Positions 38,404-51,818 are shown, counted from the stretch's first letter. The stretch: 64,000 nucleotides of DNA from Arthrobacter sp. efr-133-TYG-118 (GCF_030209755.1 NZ_JARVRH010000019.1:1-64000), one strand, 5' to 3'. Numbers and translations: made by a program. Notes: a model not told the origin generated them from the sequence alone.

Positions 38404-38754
38404 ATGCACAGTGCTTGCCCGCTCAGCTCGTTGGCTCCGGGGGAGGCCATTCGACTCGAGACGTCCCCGCCCATTGCCGTATTTCACACCGAAGAAGGCG
38501 AGCTCTTCGCCCTCGACGACACCTGCACGCACCAAGACGCCTCCCTCGCCGACGGCTGGGTGGAGGACTGCTGGGTGGAGTGCCCCCTCCATGCTTCCAA
38601 GTTCAATCTCCGCACGGGAGCCGCCGATGCGCCTCCCGCGAAACTGCCTGTCAGGGTCCACGAAGTGCTGGTGGTGGACGGCCAGATCATGGTCAAGGAA
38701 TCCGAAGAGGCTCCCAACCTGCCGCCAGGGTTGACCATCGACGGCCACGTCTAG
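38404..38754 (+). CDS. Rieske-type ferredoxin of the betaine oxygenase
   Basis: A 116-residue Rieske 2Fe-2S ferredoxin: Cys41-x-His43 (CTHQD) and Cys60-x2-His63 (CPLH). Start ATG 38404 follows AAAGAGG; the in-frame TTG at 38332 lies in the operator region. It is the electron carrier expected between the FAD reductase and the Rieske oxygenase but is encoded on the opposite strand, as first gene of the dimethylglycine oxidase-choline operon, sharing the divergent control region. Confidence 0.9.
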   Translation: MHSACPLSSLAPGEAIRLETSPPIAVFHTEEGELFALDDTCTHQDASLADGWVEDCWVECPLHASKFNLRTGAADAPPAKLPVRVHEVLVVDGQIMVKESEEAPNLPPGLTIDGHV

Positions 38755-41307
<2,553 letters not shown>

Positions 41308-41363
41308 CGCCCCTCCTGGCTACTCGACACCGCAATGGGGATCACTTCAAAGGAGTTCAACTA

Positions 41364-43112
41364 ATGGCCAACGAAAACTTCGACTACATCATTGTGGGTG
41401 GGGGCAGCGCCGGATCGGTGCTGGCGGACAGGCTCAGCGCAGACCCCACCAAGACCGTCCTGGTCCTGGAGGCCGGCCGGAGCGACTACCCCTGGGACCT
41501 GTTCATCCAGATGCCCGCGGCGCTCACCTTCCCCAGCGGGAACAGGTTCTACGACTGGCGCTACCAATCCGACCCCGAGCCGCACATGCACGGACGCCGG
41601 ATCGCCCACACCCGCGGCAAGGTCCTGGGCGGCTCCAGTTCCATCAACGGCATGATCTTCCAGCGTGGCAACCCCTTGGACTACGAACGCTGGGGAGCCG
41701 ACGCCGGGATGGAGACCTGGGACTTCGCGCACTGCCTCCCCTACTTCAACCGCATGGAGACCGCGCTCGCCGCGGAACCGGACGATGAACTGCGCGGACA
41801 CAACGGACCTTTGGTCCTGGAACGCGGTCCCGCGCGCAATCCCCTCTTCCAAGCCTTCTTCCGCGCAGCCCAACAAGCCGGTTTCGCGCGCACCAACGAT
41901 GTGAACGGTTACCGGCAGGAGGGCTTCGGCCCCTTCGACCGCAATGTGCACAAGGGCCAGCGGCTCTCTGCCTCCCGGGCCTACTTGCGGCCGAACCTCA
42001 ACAGGCCAAACCTCACGGTCAGGACCCGGGCGCTCGTCTCGACAATCAACTTCGAGACCACTGGTACTTCCGGAGTCAGGGCCACGGGCGTCAGCTACCG
42101 ACGGAACGGCAAGACCCACAGCGTCGATGCCCAGGAAGTCGTCCTGTGCGGAGGAGCCATCAACACCCCGCAGCTGCTGCAGTTGTCCGGCGTCGGGGAC
42201 TCTGCGCACCTCAAGTCCCTCGGCATCAAACCCGTAGTTGACCTGCCCGGCGTAGGCGAAAACCTGCAGGACCACCTGGAGGTCTACATCCAGCACGCCT
42301 GCACCCAGCCGGTGTCCATGCAGCCGAGCCTGAGCCTGTGGCGCTATCCGTGGATTGGCCTGCAGTGGCTGTTCGGGCGCAAGGGACCTGCGGCCACCAA
42401 CCACTTCGAAGGCGGCGGCTTTGTGCGCTCCAACGAAGACGTGGCCTACCCCAACCTGATGTTCCACTTCTTGCCGGTAGCCGTCCGCTATGACGGCCAG
42501 AAGGCCGATGCCAAGCATGGCTACCAAGTGCACATCGGGCCCATGTACTCCGATGCGCGGGGCAGCCTGAAGATCACTTCCACGGATCCAACCGTCCACC
42601 CGTCCATGAAGTTCAACTACCTTTCCACGGAGCAGGACCGGCGCGAATGGGTCGAAGCCATCCGGATTTCCCGGCAGATTCTGGAGCAGTCGGCCATGGC
42701 GCCTTTCGATGGCGGTGAGCTCTCCCCCGGTCCAGCCGTCCAGACAGACGAGGAAATCCTCGACTGGGTAGCCCGCGACGCCGAAACCGCCCTGCACCCT
42801 TCCTGCACAGCCAAGATGGGCCCGGCCACCGATCCCATGGCCGTGGTGGACCCGCTCAGCATGAGGGTGCACGGCACCTCGGGCCTGCGGGTGGCCGACG
42901 CTTCGGCAATGCCCTACGTGACCAACGGCAACATCTACGCGCCGGTCATGATGCTGGCCGAGAAAGCTGCGGACTTGATCCAGGGCCGCGAACCCCTCGC
43001 TCCGATCGCCGCCGAGTTCTACCGGCACGGCAGCAGCCCGGCTCCGGACAGCCTGGAAGGCCCGTACAGCCAGCCCCAGGTCACTCCGGCAAGGAACCAA
43101 GGAGCGGCATGA
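41364..43112 (+). CDS. betA: Choline dehydrogenase (GMC oxidoreductase)
   Basis: A 582-residue GMC flavoprotein with [19 protein letters not shown] at the N-terminus, [20 protein letters not shown], the second GMC signature [15 protein letters not shown], and the C-terminal [10 protein letters not shown] catalytic His region. AAAGGAG precedes the ATG. It converts choline to betaine aldehyde. Its stop overlaps the betB start by 4 nt. Confidence 0.93.
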   Translation: MANENFDYIIVGGGSAGSVLADRLSADPTKTVLVLEAGRSDYPWDLFIQMPAALTFPSGNRFYDWRYQSDPEPHMHGRRIAHTRGKVLGGSSSINGMIFQRGNPLDYERWGADAGMETWDFAHCLPYFNRMETALAAEPDDELRGHNGPLVLERGPARNPLFQAFFRAAQQAGFARTNDVNGYRQEGFGPFDRNVHKGQRLSASRAYLRPNLNRPNLTVRTRALVSTINFETTGTSGVRATGVSYRRNGKTHSVDAQEVVLCGGAINTPQLLQLSGVGDSAHLKSLGIKPVVDLPGVGENLQDHLEVYIQHACTQPVSMQPSLSLWRYPWIGLQWLFGRKGPAATNHFEGGGFVRSNEDVAYPNLMFHFLPVAVRYDGQKADAKHGYQVHIGPMYSDARGSLKITSTDPTVHPSMKFNYLSTEQDRREWVEAIRISRQILEQSAMAPFDGGELSPGPAVQTDEEILDWVARDAETALHPSCTAKMGPATDPMAVVDPLSMRVHGTSGLRVADASAMPYVTNGNIYAPVMMLAEKAADLIQGREPLAPIAAEFYRHGSSPAPDSLEGPYSQPQVTPARNQGAA

Positions 43113-44629
43113 ACAGCCCACAACTTTCCCAGACCCACACGGTGCGCGGCAGCTACGTTGACGGCGGCTGGCGGCAGTCCGCCGGAGGAATCCGCAGCAT
43201 CAGCTGCCCGGCGGACGGCACGCATGTTGCCGACGTCGCCGAGTGCACCTCGGCCGACGCCGAGGCAGCGGTGGCTAGCGCCCGGAAAGCGTTCGACGAC
43301 GGCCGGTGGCCGGGCACGCCGGAACTGGAACGCGGTGCGATCCTGCTCCGCGTGGCCGAGCTGCTCCAGCGGGACAAAGCCGACTACGCCGCGGCCGAAG
43401 CCCTCGACACCGGCAAGCGACTGGTCGAGGCCGAATACGACATCGACGACGTCATCGCCTGCTTCCGCTACTACGGCAGCGTGGCAGGCACGGACGCGGG
43501 CCGCGTGATCGATACCGGCCGGCCCGGAGCCATCAGCCGAGTCGTCCATGCACCCGTGGGCGTCTGCGGCCTCATCACTCCGTGGAACTATCCGCTCCTG
43601 CAGGCTTCGTGGAAGGTTGCACCAGCGCTGTTGGCCGGGAACACCTTTGTCCTCAAGCCCAGTGAGCTGACGCCTTCGACGTCCATTCTGCTCATGGACA
43701 CCCTGCGGGAAGCAGGCGTGCCCGACGGCGTCGCGAACCTCGTGACGGGAACGGGACCCGAAGTGGGGGCCGTACTTAGCTCGGATCCGCGGGTCGATCT
43801 GGTCTCCTTCACGGGCGGACTGGAAACCGGCAAGCGGATCATGGTGGCTGCGGCGGAGACGGTCAAGCGCGTGGCCCTCGAGCTCGGCGGCAAGAACCCG
43901 AATGTGGTCTTTGCCGACGCTGACCGGGAGGCCGCGATCGACAACGCCTTGACTGCCGTCTTCCTGAACTCGGGCCAGGTCTGCTCGGCCGGGGCGCGGC
44001 TCATTGTCGAAGAGTCCATTCACGAGGAGTTCGTGGCCGAGGTGGTTCGCCGTGCACGCCAGATCCGGTTGGGCGGCCCCTTCGACCAGGAGGCCCAGAC
44101 CGGACCGCTGATCTCCACGGCCCACCGGGACAAGGTCCACGCCTACGTGCAGGCCGGGGTGGCGGAGGGCGCCCGGTTGCTGTGCGGTGGCTTCATTCCG
44201 GACACCCCGGAACTGGGCCGTGGCAGTTTCTACCCGCCCACCGTATTGGACGGGTGCAAGACCTCGATGCGCGTGGTCCAGGAGGAATCCTTTGGCCCCG
44301 TCATGACGGTGGAAACATTCACCACCGAGGAAGAGGCCGTCCGGCTGGCCAACGACACCGTCTACGGACTGGCCGGTGCTGTGTGGACGGCAGACGCCTC
44401 GAAGGCCCAGCGGGTCTCCGAAGCGCTGCGCCACGGGACGGTCTGGATCAACGACTACCACCCATACGTTCCGCAAGCCGAGTGGGGCGGCTTCGGACAG
44501 TCAGGCAATGGCCGCGAATTGGGGCTCGCAGGCTTGGCCGAATACCGAGAAACCAAACACATCTGGCAAAACATCAGCCCCGGGCCCAGCCATTGGTTCG
44601 AGTCGCCACAGGCAGGAGTACAGCAATGA
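43109..44629 (+). CDS. betB: Betaine-aldehyde dehydrogenase
   Basis: A 506-residue NAD(P)-dependent aldehyde dehydrogenase: [18 protein letters not shown], general-base [11 protein letters not shown], and catalytic Cys in [12 protein letters not shown]. It oxidises betaine aldehyde to glycine betaine. Overlaps betA upstream and proV downstream (ATGA), so the bet and pro genes form one transcription unit. Confidence 0.94.
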   Translation: MNSPQLSQTHTVRGSYVDGGWRQSAGGIRSISCPADGTHVADVAECTSADAEAAVASARKAFDDGRWPGTPELERGAILLRVAELLQRDKADYAAAEALDTGKRLVEAEYDIDDVIACFRYYGSVAGTDAGRVIDTGRPGAISRVVHAPVGVCGLITPWNYPLLQASWKVAPALLAGNTFVLKPSELTPSTSILLMDTLREAGVPDGVANLVTGTGPEVGAVLSSDPRVDLVSFTGGLETGKRIMVAAAETVKRVALELGGKNPNVVFADADREAAIDNALTAVFLNSGQVCSAGARLIVEESIHEEFVAEVVRRARQIRLGGPFDQEAQTGPLISTAHRDKVHAYVQAGVAEGARLLCGGFIPDTPELGRGSFYPPTVLDGCKTSMRVVQEESFGPVMTVETFTTEEEAVRLANDTVYGLAGAVWTADASKAQRVSEALRHGTVWINDYHPYVPQAEWGGFGQSGNGRELGLAGLAEYRETKHIWQNISPGPSHWFESPQAGVQQ

Positions 44630-45660
44630 GCAGTCCCGACATATCAGTGCGCAACCTCTGGAAGGTCTTCGGACCCGGAGGTGAGAAAATCCCCAAGAAT
44701 CCCGAACTGTCCAGTTTGGCCTCCGCTGAATTGCTTGAACGCACCGGCTGCAATGCTGCCGTGCGGGACATGAACTTCGACGTCGCCAAGGGCGAGGTGT
44801 TCGTCGTCATGGGCCTGTCCGGATCAGGAAAGTCCACCCTGATCCGGTGCCTCACCCGGCTGATCGAACCGACGTCGGGAAGCGTCCTGGTGGACGGAAA
44901 AGACGTGTTGGATGCGGGAACCACCGAACTTCGGGAACTGCGCCGCAGGAAGATGTCCATGGTCTTCCAGCACTTCGGCCTCCTCCCGCACCGCACCGTG
45001 CTGGACAACGTGTCCTACGGGTTGCAGATCCGCGGGGCGTCAAAAAATGAGCGTTACGCCAAATCCCGCGAAATCATCGAACTGGTAGGCCTCAAGGGCT
45101 ACGAGCAGCATTTCCCCGATCAGCTTTCCGGCGGGATGCAGCAGCGTGTCGGGCTTGGCCGCGCCTTGGCGGGCGACCCGGACACCATCCTCTTCGACGA
45201 GCCGTTTTCCGCCTTGGACCCGCTCATCCGGCGCGACATGCAGGCGGAGGTTATCCGGCTGCACAAAGAGATGGGCAAGACGATGGTGTTCGTTACCCAC
45301 GACCTATCCGAAGCGCTCAAACTCGGGGACCGCATCCTGATCATGCGGAACGGCGAGACAGTCCAGTGCGGCACCGGCGATGACCTTGTCGGATCGCCGG
45401 CGGACAAGTACATTGCCGATTTCGTCTCCGAAGTACCCCGCGCGGACGTCCTGACGCTCAAATGGATCACCGATCCCGTAGGGTCCGGCACTCCCGGGGA
45501 CGCGCCCGTCTTGAGCGCCGGCACGATCATCCGCGACGCCATTCCCACGGTCATGAACTCATCGTGTCCTGTGCTCGTGGAAGACTCCGGCAAGATCACC
45601 GGCCAGATCGACCGCGACAGCATCTTGTCGGTCATCCGCAGCACGGAAGTAGCGGCATGA
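44626..45660 (+). CDS. proV: Glycine betaine/choline ABC transporter ATPase
   Basis: A 344-residue ATPase: Walker [10 protein letters not shown], signature [15 protein letters not shown], Walker [14 protein letters not shown], switch His in [10 protein letters not shown]. The first ~45 residues contain the [19 protein letters not shown] region typical of OpuA/ProV. The C-terminus keeps a single short CBS-like segment. ATG 44626 overlaps the betB TGA. Confidence 0.94.
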   Translation: MSSPDISVRNLWKVFGPGGEKIPKNPELSSLASAELLERTGCNAAVRDMNFDVAKGEVFVVMGLSGSGKSTLIRCLTRLIEPTSGSVLVDGKDVLDAGTTELRELRRRKMSMVFQHFGLLPHRTVLDNVSYGLQIRGASKNERYAKSREIIELVGLKGYEQHFPDQLSGGMQQRVGLGRALAGDPDTILFDEPFSALDPLIRRDMQAEVIRLHKEMGKTMVFVTHDLSEALKLGDRILIMRNGETVQCGTGDDLVGSPADKYIADFVSEVPRADVLTLKWITDPVGSGTPGDAPVLSAGTIIRDAIPTVMNSSCPVLVEDSGKITGQIDRDSILSVIRSTEVAA

Positions 45661-47693
45661 TGTCCACGCTCGTTCGCGACCGGGCCCCGGTTCAGACCAG
45701 CGCCAACACCCTCCGCCCGCCGCGCAAGCGGCTGAGTCGCCGAGTATTACTCCTGGGTGCCGCCGGCGTCCTCTGGCTCCTAGGGTTCTTGTTCCTGCAC
45801 GGCACATCGACCCTCACGCTGCCGGCGTCGGAATTGACTGACCTGCACCGTTCGCTCAACCAATTCAACGCCTGGGTCGCATCGAACCGAGCAGACAATC
45901 CCGTCTTCCAGTACGTCTTCACTCCCTTCCGCTCCGCCGTCGATTCAGTCGCAAATCTGTTCACCGGCACTTTTGCCGCCAGCTCTACCGGGCTTCGCCT
46001 ACCGGAAATCGGCTGGCTGGGAACTGTCGGCCTGCTCAGCTGGATCGCCTTTGCGGTCGGCAATGCCCGGGTGGGATTGCTGACGGCAGCCGCATTCACG
46101 TTCTTCGGCCTCCAGGGTCTGTTTACGGAAGCGGCTTACACCTTCGCCCTCGTCCTCACAGCCGTGCTGTTCAGCCTCCTGATCGGCATCCCGCTCGGAG
46201 TCTTGTCCGGGATCTCGGGCCGGGTTTCCCAAGTGATCACTCCGGTGCTCGACTTCATGCAAATCCTTCCCACGTTCGTCTATCTGGCTCCTTTGGCCCT
46301 CATATTCCTGATCGGTCCCGCCTCCGCGGTAATCGCCACGGTGATCTACGCGGTGCCTCCGCTCATCCGACTGACGGCACACGGAATCCGGAACATCCCG
46401 GAGAACACCAGGGAAGCCTCCGACTCCCTGGGCACCACAGGGTTGCAGCGGCTTCTGACCCTGCAACTCCCCCTGGCACGGCGCACCATCGTGATGGGGG
46501 TCAACCAAAGCACCATGGCTGCTTTGTCCATGGTCACCATCGCAGCGCTGATTGCGGCGCCGGGGCTGGGACAAGTGGTTGTCCGTGCCCTGCAATCCCT
46601 CGACGTCGGGACGGCGGTCAACGCCGGCCTGTCGATCGTCCTCTTGGCCATTGTGCTGGACCGGGTCACCACGGCTGCCAGCCGCCGGGCCGAGCCCGGG
46701 GCAGCCCGCAAGCGCCGGATATCGCGGAGAAGCAGGTACATCCTGCTCGCTGTCAGCCTCGTTGTTGTCCTTGTCATGGTCCAGCTTTCCCGGACGATGC
46801 TCTGGGCCGCAGCCTTTCCGAAGAACCTCAACTTTGGCCCGGACATCGTCAGCGGAGTCGGCGCTGCCAGCGAATGGCTGCAGACAAATCTCTCCCTGTT
46901 TACTGTGTCCTTCCGCGAGGCCCTGACCAACGGGATCCTCAACCCGTTCCAATCCCTTCTGACCGAGACCCCCTTCTACCTCCTAGTCGCGGTTGTCCTC
47001 GTGGCGGCTTACGCACTCGGTGGTTGGAAGCTGGCGCTGGTCACCGCCTCATGCCTGGCCGCGATCATTTACCTCGGCCTCTGGAGCGATGCCATGGTCA
47101 CCCTGGCGAGCACCCTTGTTGCCACGGCCGTGGTCATGGTGCTGGGCATCATCTTCGGCGTGGCGATGGGCAGGTCCAACAAAGTGGACCAGATCATGCG
47201 GCCAATGCTGGATGCGGGCCAGACCATGCCTGCCTTCGTCTACTTGGTTCCATTCCTAGGCCTCTTCGGCGCAACGAGATTCACGGCCATCGTCGCCGGA
47301 ATTATCTACGCAGCGCCTGTGGCCATCAAGATTACGGCCGACGGCATCGCAGCGATCTCCCCCACCGTCATGGAGGCTGCGGTATCCAGCGGGTCAACCC
47401 CGTGGCAGGTCATCACCAAGGTCCAGCTCCCCATGGCAAGGAAATCCCTGGCCCTCGCCGCAAACCAAGGCTTGATCTACGTCTTGGCCATGGTGGTCGT
47501 CGGAGCATTGGTCGGTGCAGGCGGCCTGGGGTACGACGTCGTCGCTGGCTTTGTCCAGAGCTCGCTGTTCGGCAAGGGCCTTGCCGCCGGCCTGGCCATC
47601 GTCTTCCTCGGCATCCTGCTGGACCGCATGACCCAGGCTGCGGCAGCCGACCCCGTCCGTAAAATCCGCTCAGCAAAGTCGAGCGCGCACTAG
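45657..47693 (+). CDS. proW: Fused double ProW permease
   Basis: A 678-residue permease, twice the usual ProW length. It has two BPD-type transport domains, each with an EAA loop: [20 protein letters not shown] (around residue 255) and [20 protein letters not shown] (around residue 565), joined by a basic linker ([11 protein letters not shown]). One polypeptide may replace the homodimer of classical systems. ATG 45657 overlaps the proV TGA. Confidence 0.92.
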   Translation: MMSTLVRDRAPVQTSANTLRPPRKRLSRRVLLLGAAGVLWLLGFLFLHGTSTLTLPASELTDLHRSLNQFNAWVASNRADNPVFQYVFTPFRSAVDSVANLFTGTFAASSTGLRLPEIGWLGTVGLLSWIAFAVGNARVGLLTAAAFTFFGLQGLFTEAAYTFALVLTAVLFSLLIGIPLGVLSGISGRVSQVITPVLDFMQILPTFVYLAPLALIFLIGPASAVIATVIYAVPPLIRLTAHGIRNIPENTREASDSLGTTGLQRLLTLQLPLARRTIVMGVNQSTMAALSMVTIAALIAAPGLGQVVVRALQSLDVGTAVNAGLSIVLLAIVLDRVTTAASRRAEPGAARKRRISRRSRYILLAVSLVVVLVMVQLSRTMLWAAAFPKNLNFGPDIVSGVGAASEWLQTNLSLFTVSFREALTNGILNPFQSLLTETPFYLLVAVVLVAAYALGGWKLALVTASCLAAIIYLGLWSDAMVTLASTLVATAVVMVLGIIFGVAMGRSNKVDQIMRPMLDAGQTMPAFVYLVPFLGLFGATRFTAIVAGIIYAAPVAIKITADGIAAISPTVMEAAVSSGSTPWQVITKVQLPMARKSLALAANQGLIYVLAMVVVGALVGAGGLGYDVVAGFVQSSLFGKGLAAGLAIVFLGILLDRMTQAAAADPVRKIRSAKSSAH

Positions 47694-47732
47694 TTCCTCC
47701 CCGTTCACCGCCCCAACAAGGAGATCCCAACC

Positions 47733-48707
47733 ATGCGTAGAACCAGACAGCTTTTGAAACGAACAATTCCCGTACTTGCCGGAACCGCTGCTGCAGCCCT
47801 CTTGCTAGCCGGCTGCGGAGGCGCTTCCGTGAACCAAGCCGCAGCCGCAGGCTCCTCGGATACGCCCTGCGGAACCGTCAATGTCGCCCTCAACGCGTGG
47901 GTCGGCTACACGGCAAACGCGGCCGTCTACAGCTATGTAGCCCAAAACAAGCTCGGTTGCACGGTAGTCCAGAAGGACCTGTCGGAGCAGATCTCCTGGC
48001 AGGGCTTTGGTTCCGGTGAAGTCGATGTCATCCTCGAGAACTGGGGTCATGCGGACCTCACGAAGCAGTACATCACGGACCAGAAAGTGGCTGTAGACGC
48101 CGGCCCGACGGGCAACGAAGGGCACATCGGCTGGTACGTGCCACCATGGATGGTCCAGAAGTACCCGGACATCCTGGACAGCAAGAACCTGAACAAGTAC
48201 GCCTCACTCTTTGCTACCTCCGAATCAGGCGGCAAAGGCCAGGTCCTGGACGGCGACCCCGCCTTCGTGACCAACGACGAAGCCTTGGTCAAGAACCTCG
48301 GCCTCGACTACAAAGTGGTCTTCTCGGGCTCGGAAGCGGCTCTGATCCAGTCGTTCCGTACGGCCGAAAAGAACAAGACACCGCTGCTGGGCTACTTCTA
48401 CGAACCGCAATGGTTCCTCTCCGAGGTCCCCCTCAAGAAGGTCAGCCTGCCCGCCTACACGCCGGGCTGCGATGCCGATGCCGAAAAGGTGGCCTGCGAC
48501 TACCCCGATTACAAGCTGAACAAAGTGATGGCCAAGAAGTTCGCGGACAGCGGTTCTCCCGCAGCGAAACTGCTCAAGGCCTTCTCGTGGACCAACGCTG
48601 ACCAGAACTCGGTCGCAACGGACATCCAAGGCGGCATGAAGCCAGACGCCGCCGCAAAGAAATGGGTGGATGCCCACCCCGATGTAGTGGCCGCCTGGCT
48701 CAAATAG
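47733..48707 (+). CDS. proX: Glycine betaine/choline-binding lipoprotein
   Basis: A 324-residue OpuAC-type substrate-binding protein with a lipobox LLAGC (Cys28). The mature part starts VNVALNAWVGYTANAAV and has GEVDVILENWGH and several aromatic residues (WVGY, WYVPPWM) expected for the cage that binds a trimethylammonium group. It is the last gene of the operon, ended by a strong terminator. Confidence 0.94.
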   Translation: MRRTRQLLKRTIPVLAGTAAAALLLAGCGGASVNQAAAAGSSDTPCGTVNVALNAWVGYTANAAVYSYVAQNKLGCTVVQKDLSEQISWQGFGSGEVDVILENWGHADLTKQYITDQKVAVDAGPTGNEGHIGWYVPPWMVQKYPDILDSKNLNKYASLFATSESGGKGQVLDGDPAFVTNDEALVKNLGLDYKVVFSGSEAALIQSFRTAEKNKTPLLGYFYEPQWFLSEVPLKKVSLPAYTPGCDADAEKVACDYPDYKLNKVMAKKFADSGSPAAKLLKAFSWTNADQNSVATDIQGGMKPDAAAKKWVDAHPDVVAAWLK

Positions 48708-48727
48708 TCCCTGAACCCCTCTCCCCT

Positions 48728-48767
48728 GAAGCTCCCCGGATCCATGGATCCGGGGAGCTTCTTTTTT
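48728..48767 (+). terminator. Intrinsic terminator of the pro operon
   Basis: A perfect 34-bp palindrome (48728-48761, arms GAAGCTCCCCGGATCC with ATG-centred loop) followed by TTTTTT, 20 nt after the proX stop. Confidence 0.93.
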
Positions 48768-48859
48768 GCTTTCTGGACGGAATGTTACTCATCTTCCGCA
48801 ACCGTGTTGCAGTGATTGCGCCACCCAACCCAACTAGCTCACACCCATCCTCCCAGCTG

Positions 48860-48909
48860 GCTCGCATTCGTTGTCGTTTAGCGCCCTCAAAACGACAACA
48901 AGTGCGAGT
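48860..48909. repeat. Imperfect 20-bp inverted repeat
   Basis: GCTCGCATTCGTTGTCGTTT pairs with the complement of 48890-48909 at 17 of 20 positions, around a GCGCCCTC-containing loop. It has no T-tract and looks like a REP-type palindrome rather than a terminator. Confidence 0.7.
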
Positions 48910-48933
48910 CAGTCGCGCGGCAACCAAACACCC

Positions 48934-48962
48934 TTGACGGTGACGGGGAACACATCTATTCT
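48934..48962 (+). promoter_or_regulatory. Promoter of the MFS-creatinase operon
   Basis: TTGACG, 17-nt spacer, TATTCT: the best sigma-70-like promoter of the three that carry the shared operator. Confidence 0.6.
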
Positions 48963-48973
48963 GATGCAACAGC

Positions 48974-48990
48974 GTTGCGTTGAATGCAAC
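48974..48990 (+). promoter_or_regulatory. 17-bp operator O3 at the MFS-creatinase promoter
   Basis: GTTGCGTTGAATGCAAC: perfect 5-bp arms (GTTGC/GCAAC) with a 7-nt centre, just downstream of the likely transcription start. An extra GCAAC precedes it (48966). Same class as O1 and O2. Confidence 0.6.
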
Positions 48991-49011
48991 CCCAAAATTC
49001 TTGGTGGATTC

Positions 49012-50418
49012 ATGAAAAACGAAACATCCTCCGTGGCAGCAATCCCGGGAAGCGCTCATGCCGGATCCAAAGGCGGATCCGGCGAGCTTCCCGACGCAAC
49101 AGCCACCCCGGGCGGCCCGTCAAAGCCCGCCACCAACCACACGGTCAGCAAGGACACCCGCCGCCGCGTCATCACTGCAAGCTTCATCGGCAACTTCGTC
49201 GAATGGTTCGACTACGCCGTCTACGGCTACCTTGCCGGGATTATCTCGACCGTCTTCTTCCCCGCATCGGACCGGCAGACCGCCCTGCTCGCCACGTTCG
49301 GCGTCTTTGCCGTCTCCTTCTTCGTCCGCCCACTGGGTGGATTCATCTGGGGCCACATCGGTGACCGGCTCGGACGCAAACAGGCACTCTCCCTGTCGAT
49401 CGTGCTCATGTCCGTGGCAACGTTCTGCATCGCCCTGATCCCCGGCTACAACACCATCGGCGTCATGGCACCGGTCCTCCTGCTGCTCGTCCGCGTTGTC
49501 CAGGGCTTCTCGGCAGCAGGCGAATACGCAGGGGCCTCAGCCTTCCTGGTGGAATACGCACCGGCCAATCGGCGCGGACTCTATGCCGCCGTCGTACCTG
49601 CCAGTACAGCGGCGGGCCTGCTGCTCGGTTCCCTGCTGGCGGCACTGCTCAGCTCGGTGCTGAGCGCCGAGCAGCTCGGCGAATGGGGCTGGCGCCTGCC
49701 CTTCCTCCTGGCCGCCCCGATGGGCCTGATCGGCCGCTACATCCGCACCAAGCTTGAGGACACCCCGGCATTCCGCGAAATGGCCGCGAAAGACACGGCG
49801 GTTAAGGCTCCGGCCTTCGCGATGTTCAAGACGTACCGCAAGCAGTTGATCATCGCGACGGGCGCAGTGCTGCTCAACGCCGTCGGCTTCTACGTAATCC
49901 TCAGCTACATGCCGACGTACCTCTCCGAGGAGCTTCACTTCGGTGCGGCCGAATCGTTCATGGCCACGACCATTGCCCTCCTCAGCTACATCGGATTCAT
50001 CTTCCTGACGGGGATCGCATCGGACAGGTTCGGCCGCAAACGCATGCTCATCACGGCTTCCGTACTGTTCGTGGTGCTGACCGTTCCGGCGTTCATGCTC
50101 CTCGACACCGGCAACTTCCTGGTCATTGTCCTGGTCCAGATCCTGCTGGGCGGCATGCTCACGCTCAACGACGGCACCCTGCCCAGCTTCCTTGCCGAGC
50201 TCTTCCCCACCAGGGTCCGCTACAGCGGGTTCGCCGTCAGCTTCAATCTTTCCAACGCCTTGTTCGGCGGCACCGCCCCGTTCATGGCAACCCTCCTCAT
50301 CGGCCTGACCCACAACCAACTGGCTCCCGGCTGGTACCTCGTGGCGGCCGCCGTCATCTCCCTCATCGCGGTCCTCTTCGCTGTGGAGACTTCCAAGAAG
50401 CCCCTGCAGCAGGACTGA
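49012..50418 (+). CDS. MFS transporter, metabolite:H+ symporter (ProP-like), putative creatine/betaine importer
   Basis: A 468-residue 12-helix MFS protein of the MHS/ProP type: FIGNFVEWFDYAVYGYLAG in helix 1, GDRLGRKQAL and DRFGRKRML loop motifs, PxRxRY-like PTRVRYSG. Start ATG 49012 with TGGTGG upstream. 31 bp before creatinase and under the same operator-promoter, so creatine (or creatinine or betaine) is the likely substrate. The family also moves proline, citrate and other acids. Confidence 0.88.
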   Translation: MKNETSSVAAIPGSAHAGSKGGSGELPDATATPGGPSKPATNHTVSKDTRRRVITASFIGNFVEWFDYAVYGYLAGIISTVFFPASDRQTALLATFGVFAVSFFVRPLGGFIWGHIGDRLGRKQALSLSIVLMSVATFCIALIPGYNTIGVMAPVLLLLVRVVQGFSAAGEYAGASAFLVEYAPANRRGLYAAVVPASTAAGLLLGSLLAALLSSVLSAEQLGEWGWRLPFLLAAPMGLIGRYIRTKLEDTPAFREMAAKDTAVKAPAFAMFKTYRKQLIIATGAVLLNAVGFYVILSYMPTYLSEELHFGAAESFMATTIALLSYIGFIFLTGIASDRFGRKRMLITASVLFVVLTVPAFMLLDTGNFLVIVLVQILLGGMLTLNDGTLPSFLAELFPTRVRYSGFAVSFNLSNALFGGTAPFMATLLIGLTHNQLAPGWYLVAAAVISLIAVLFAVETSKKPLQQD

Positions 50419-50449
50419 AACAACCCACCCATTGAAAGGAACACCACAC

Positions 50450-51706
50450 ATGACCATCACCGAGAATGAAGCCGTAAGCGACGTCACCAAGCTTGAGCGC
50501 CTCAAGGTCCTCAACAACGGAGAGAAGGTCTCCCTGACCTTCTCCGACGCAGAATTTGAGCGGCGCCTTGCCGGTCTTCGCCGGATCATGGCCGAGAAGG
50601 AACTGGACGCCGTTGTCCTGACCAGCTACCACTCCATCAAGTACTACTCCGACTTCCTGTTCACCTACTTCGGCCGTTCCTACGCCATGGTGGTCACGGC
50701 CGACGACACCGTCACGGTCACCGCCAACATCGACGCAGGAATGCCGTGGCGCCGCAGCTATGGAGACAACCTGGTCTACACGGACTGGCGCCGGGACAAC
50801 TACATCTTCGGCATCCAGGAAGTACTGCGCACCCGCGGGATCAACGTCCGGCGCCTGGGTGTTGAGGACGACTCCCTTCCACTGGACAACCGCAACAAGA
50901 TCCAGGCCGCCTTCTCCGGCGCGACGCTTGTGGACATTGCCCAGGCCGCCATGCGCCAGCGCATGATCAAGTCTGCCGAAGAGATCGAGGTCATCAAGCA
51001 CGGTGCCCGGATCGGCGACCTTGGCGGCGAGGCGATCCGCAACGCCATCACGGCCGGAATCACCGAGTACGAGGTGGCCCTGATCGGCACCGAAGCCATG
51101 GTCCACGAGATCGCCCGGACGTTCCCGGATTCCGAGATCCGCGATACCTGGGTGTGGTTCCAGTCCGGCATCAACACGGACGGCGCCCACAACTGGGCAA
51201 CCACCCGCAAGATCCAGGAACACGACATCCTGTCGCTGAACTGCTTCCCCATGACCTCGGGCTACTACACGGCCCTGGAGCGCACCCTGTTCTACGGCGA
51301 ACCCGATGCCCGTTCCCTGGAACTGTGGAACATCAACGTGGACGTGCACAAGCGCGGCCTTGAGCTCATCAAGCCCGGCGCCGTCTGCAAGGACATCGCC
51401 GCGGAACTCAACGAGATCTATGTTTCGCATGGACTGCTCGCCAACCGAACCTTCGGCTACGGACACTCCTTCGGAGTCCTCTCGCACTACTACGGCCGCG
51501 AAGCCGGACTGGAGCTGCGCGAGGACATCGACACGGTCCTGGAGCCAGGAATGGTGGTTTCCATGGAACCGATGATCACGGTCCTCGACGGCCAGCCGGG
51601 TGCCGGCGGATACCGGGAACACGACATCTTGGTGGTCGGTGAAGACGGTGCCGAGAACATCACCAAGTTCCCGTTCGGCCCGGAGTACAACATCATCGGC
51701 GCCTAA
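50450..51706 (+). CDS. Creatinase (creatine amidinohydrolase)
   Basis: A 418-residue M24 pita-bread-fold enzyme that splits creatine into sarcosine and urea. Long segments match Pseudomonas putida creatinase by memory, for example TSYHSIKYYSDFLF, SANID/TANIDAGMPWRR, SGINTDGAHN (active-site His), and RTFGYGHSFGVLSHYYGREA. That makes it creatinase rather than a proline dipeptidase, which would need the metal ligands missing here. Start ATG 50450 after AAAGGAA. Its product sarcosine feeds soxBDAG 20 kb away. Confidence 0.94.
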   Translation: MTITENEAVSDVTKLERLKVLNNGEKVSLTFSDAEFERRLAGLRRIMAEKELDAVVLTSYHSIKYYSDFLFTYFGRSYAMVVTADDTVTVTANIDAGMPWRRSYGDNLVYTDWRRDNYIFGIQEVLRTRGINVRRLGVEDDSLPLDNRNKIQAAFSGATLVDIAQAAMRQRMIKSAEEIEVIKHGARIGDLGGEAIRNAITAGITEYEVALIGTEAMVHEIARTFPDSEIRDTWVWFQSGINTDGAHNWATTRKIQEHDILSLNCFPMTSGYYTALERTLFYGEPDARSLELWNINVDVHKRGLELIKPGAVCKDIAAELNEIYVSHGLLANRTFGYGHSFGVLSHYYGREAGLELREDIDTVLEPGMVVSMEPMITVLDGQPGAGGYREHDILVVGEDGAENITKFPFGPEYNIIGA

Positions 51707-51719
51707 CACCCGCCTCCAA

Positions 51720-51801
51720 TGGACATGCCCAGCCTTGCGCCCGAGCAGTGGACATATGACTCATATGCTCATTGCTCTAGGCCAAGGCTGGGCATGTCCC
51801 A
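51720..51801. repeat. GGACATG palindromic repeat, copy B
   Basis: An ~82-bp imperfect palindrome: TGGACATGCCCAGCCTTG ... AGCAGTGGACATATGA mirrored by TCATATGCTCATTGCT ... CAAGGCTGGGCATGTCCCA. Single unit. Lies between creatinase and the second iclR gene and is followed by AATAAAAAG. Confidence 0.85.
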
Positions 51802-51818
51802 ATAAAAAGAGCCATATA

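Larger units (their letters stand above)
48708..49011. promoter_or_regulatory. Intergenic region: terminator, inverted repeat, promoter and operator
   Basis: A 304-bp gap without a gene. In order it holds the proX terminator (48728-48767), an imperfect 20-bp inverted repeat (48860-48909), a good promoter (48934-48962) and the GTTGCG-type operator (48974-48990) in front of the MFS gene. Confidence 0.7.

Noticed and set aside
41361-43121. A 586-codon ORF antisense to betA
   Set aside because: Shadow frame of a GMC oxidoreductase; no ribosome binding site or known motif.
44182-44625. Longer proV reading frame beginning inside betB
   Set aside because: The ATG at 44626 gives the normal family start with an ATGA overlap; the extension is a betB shadow.
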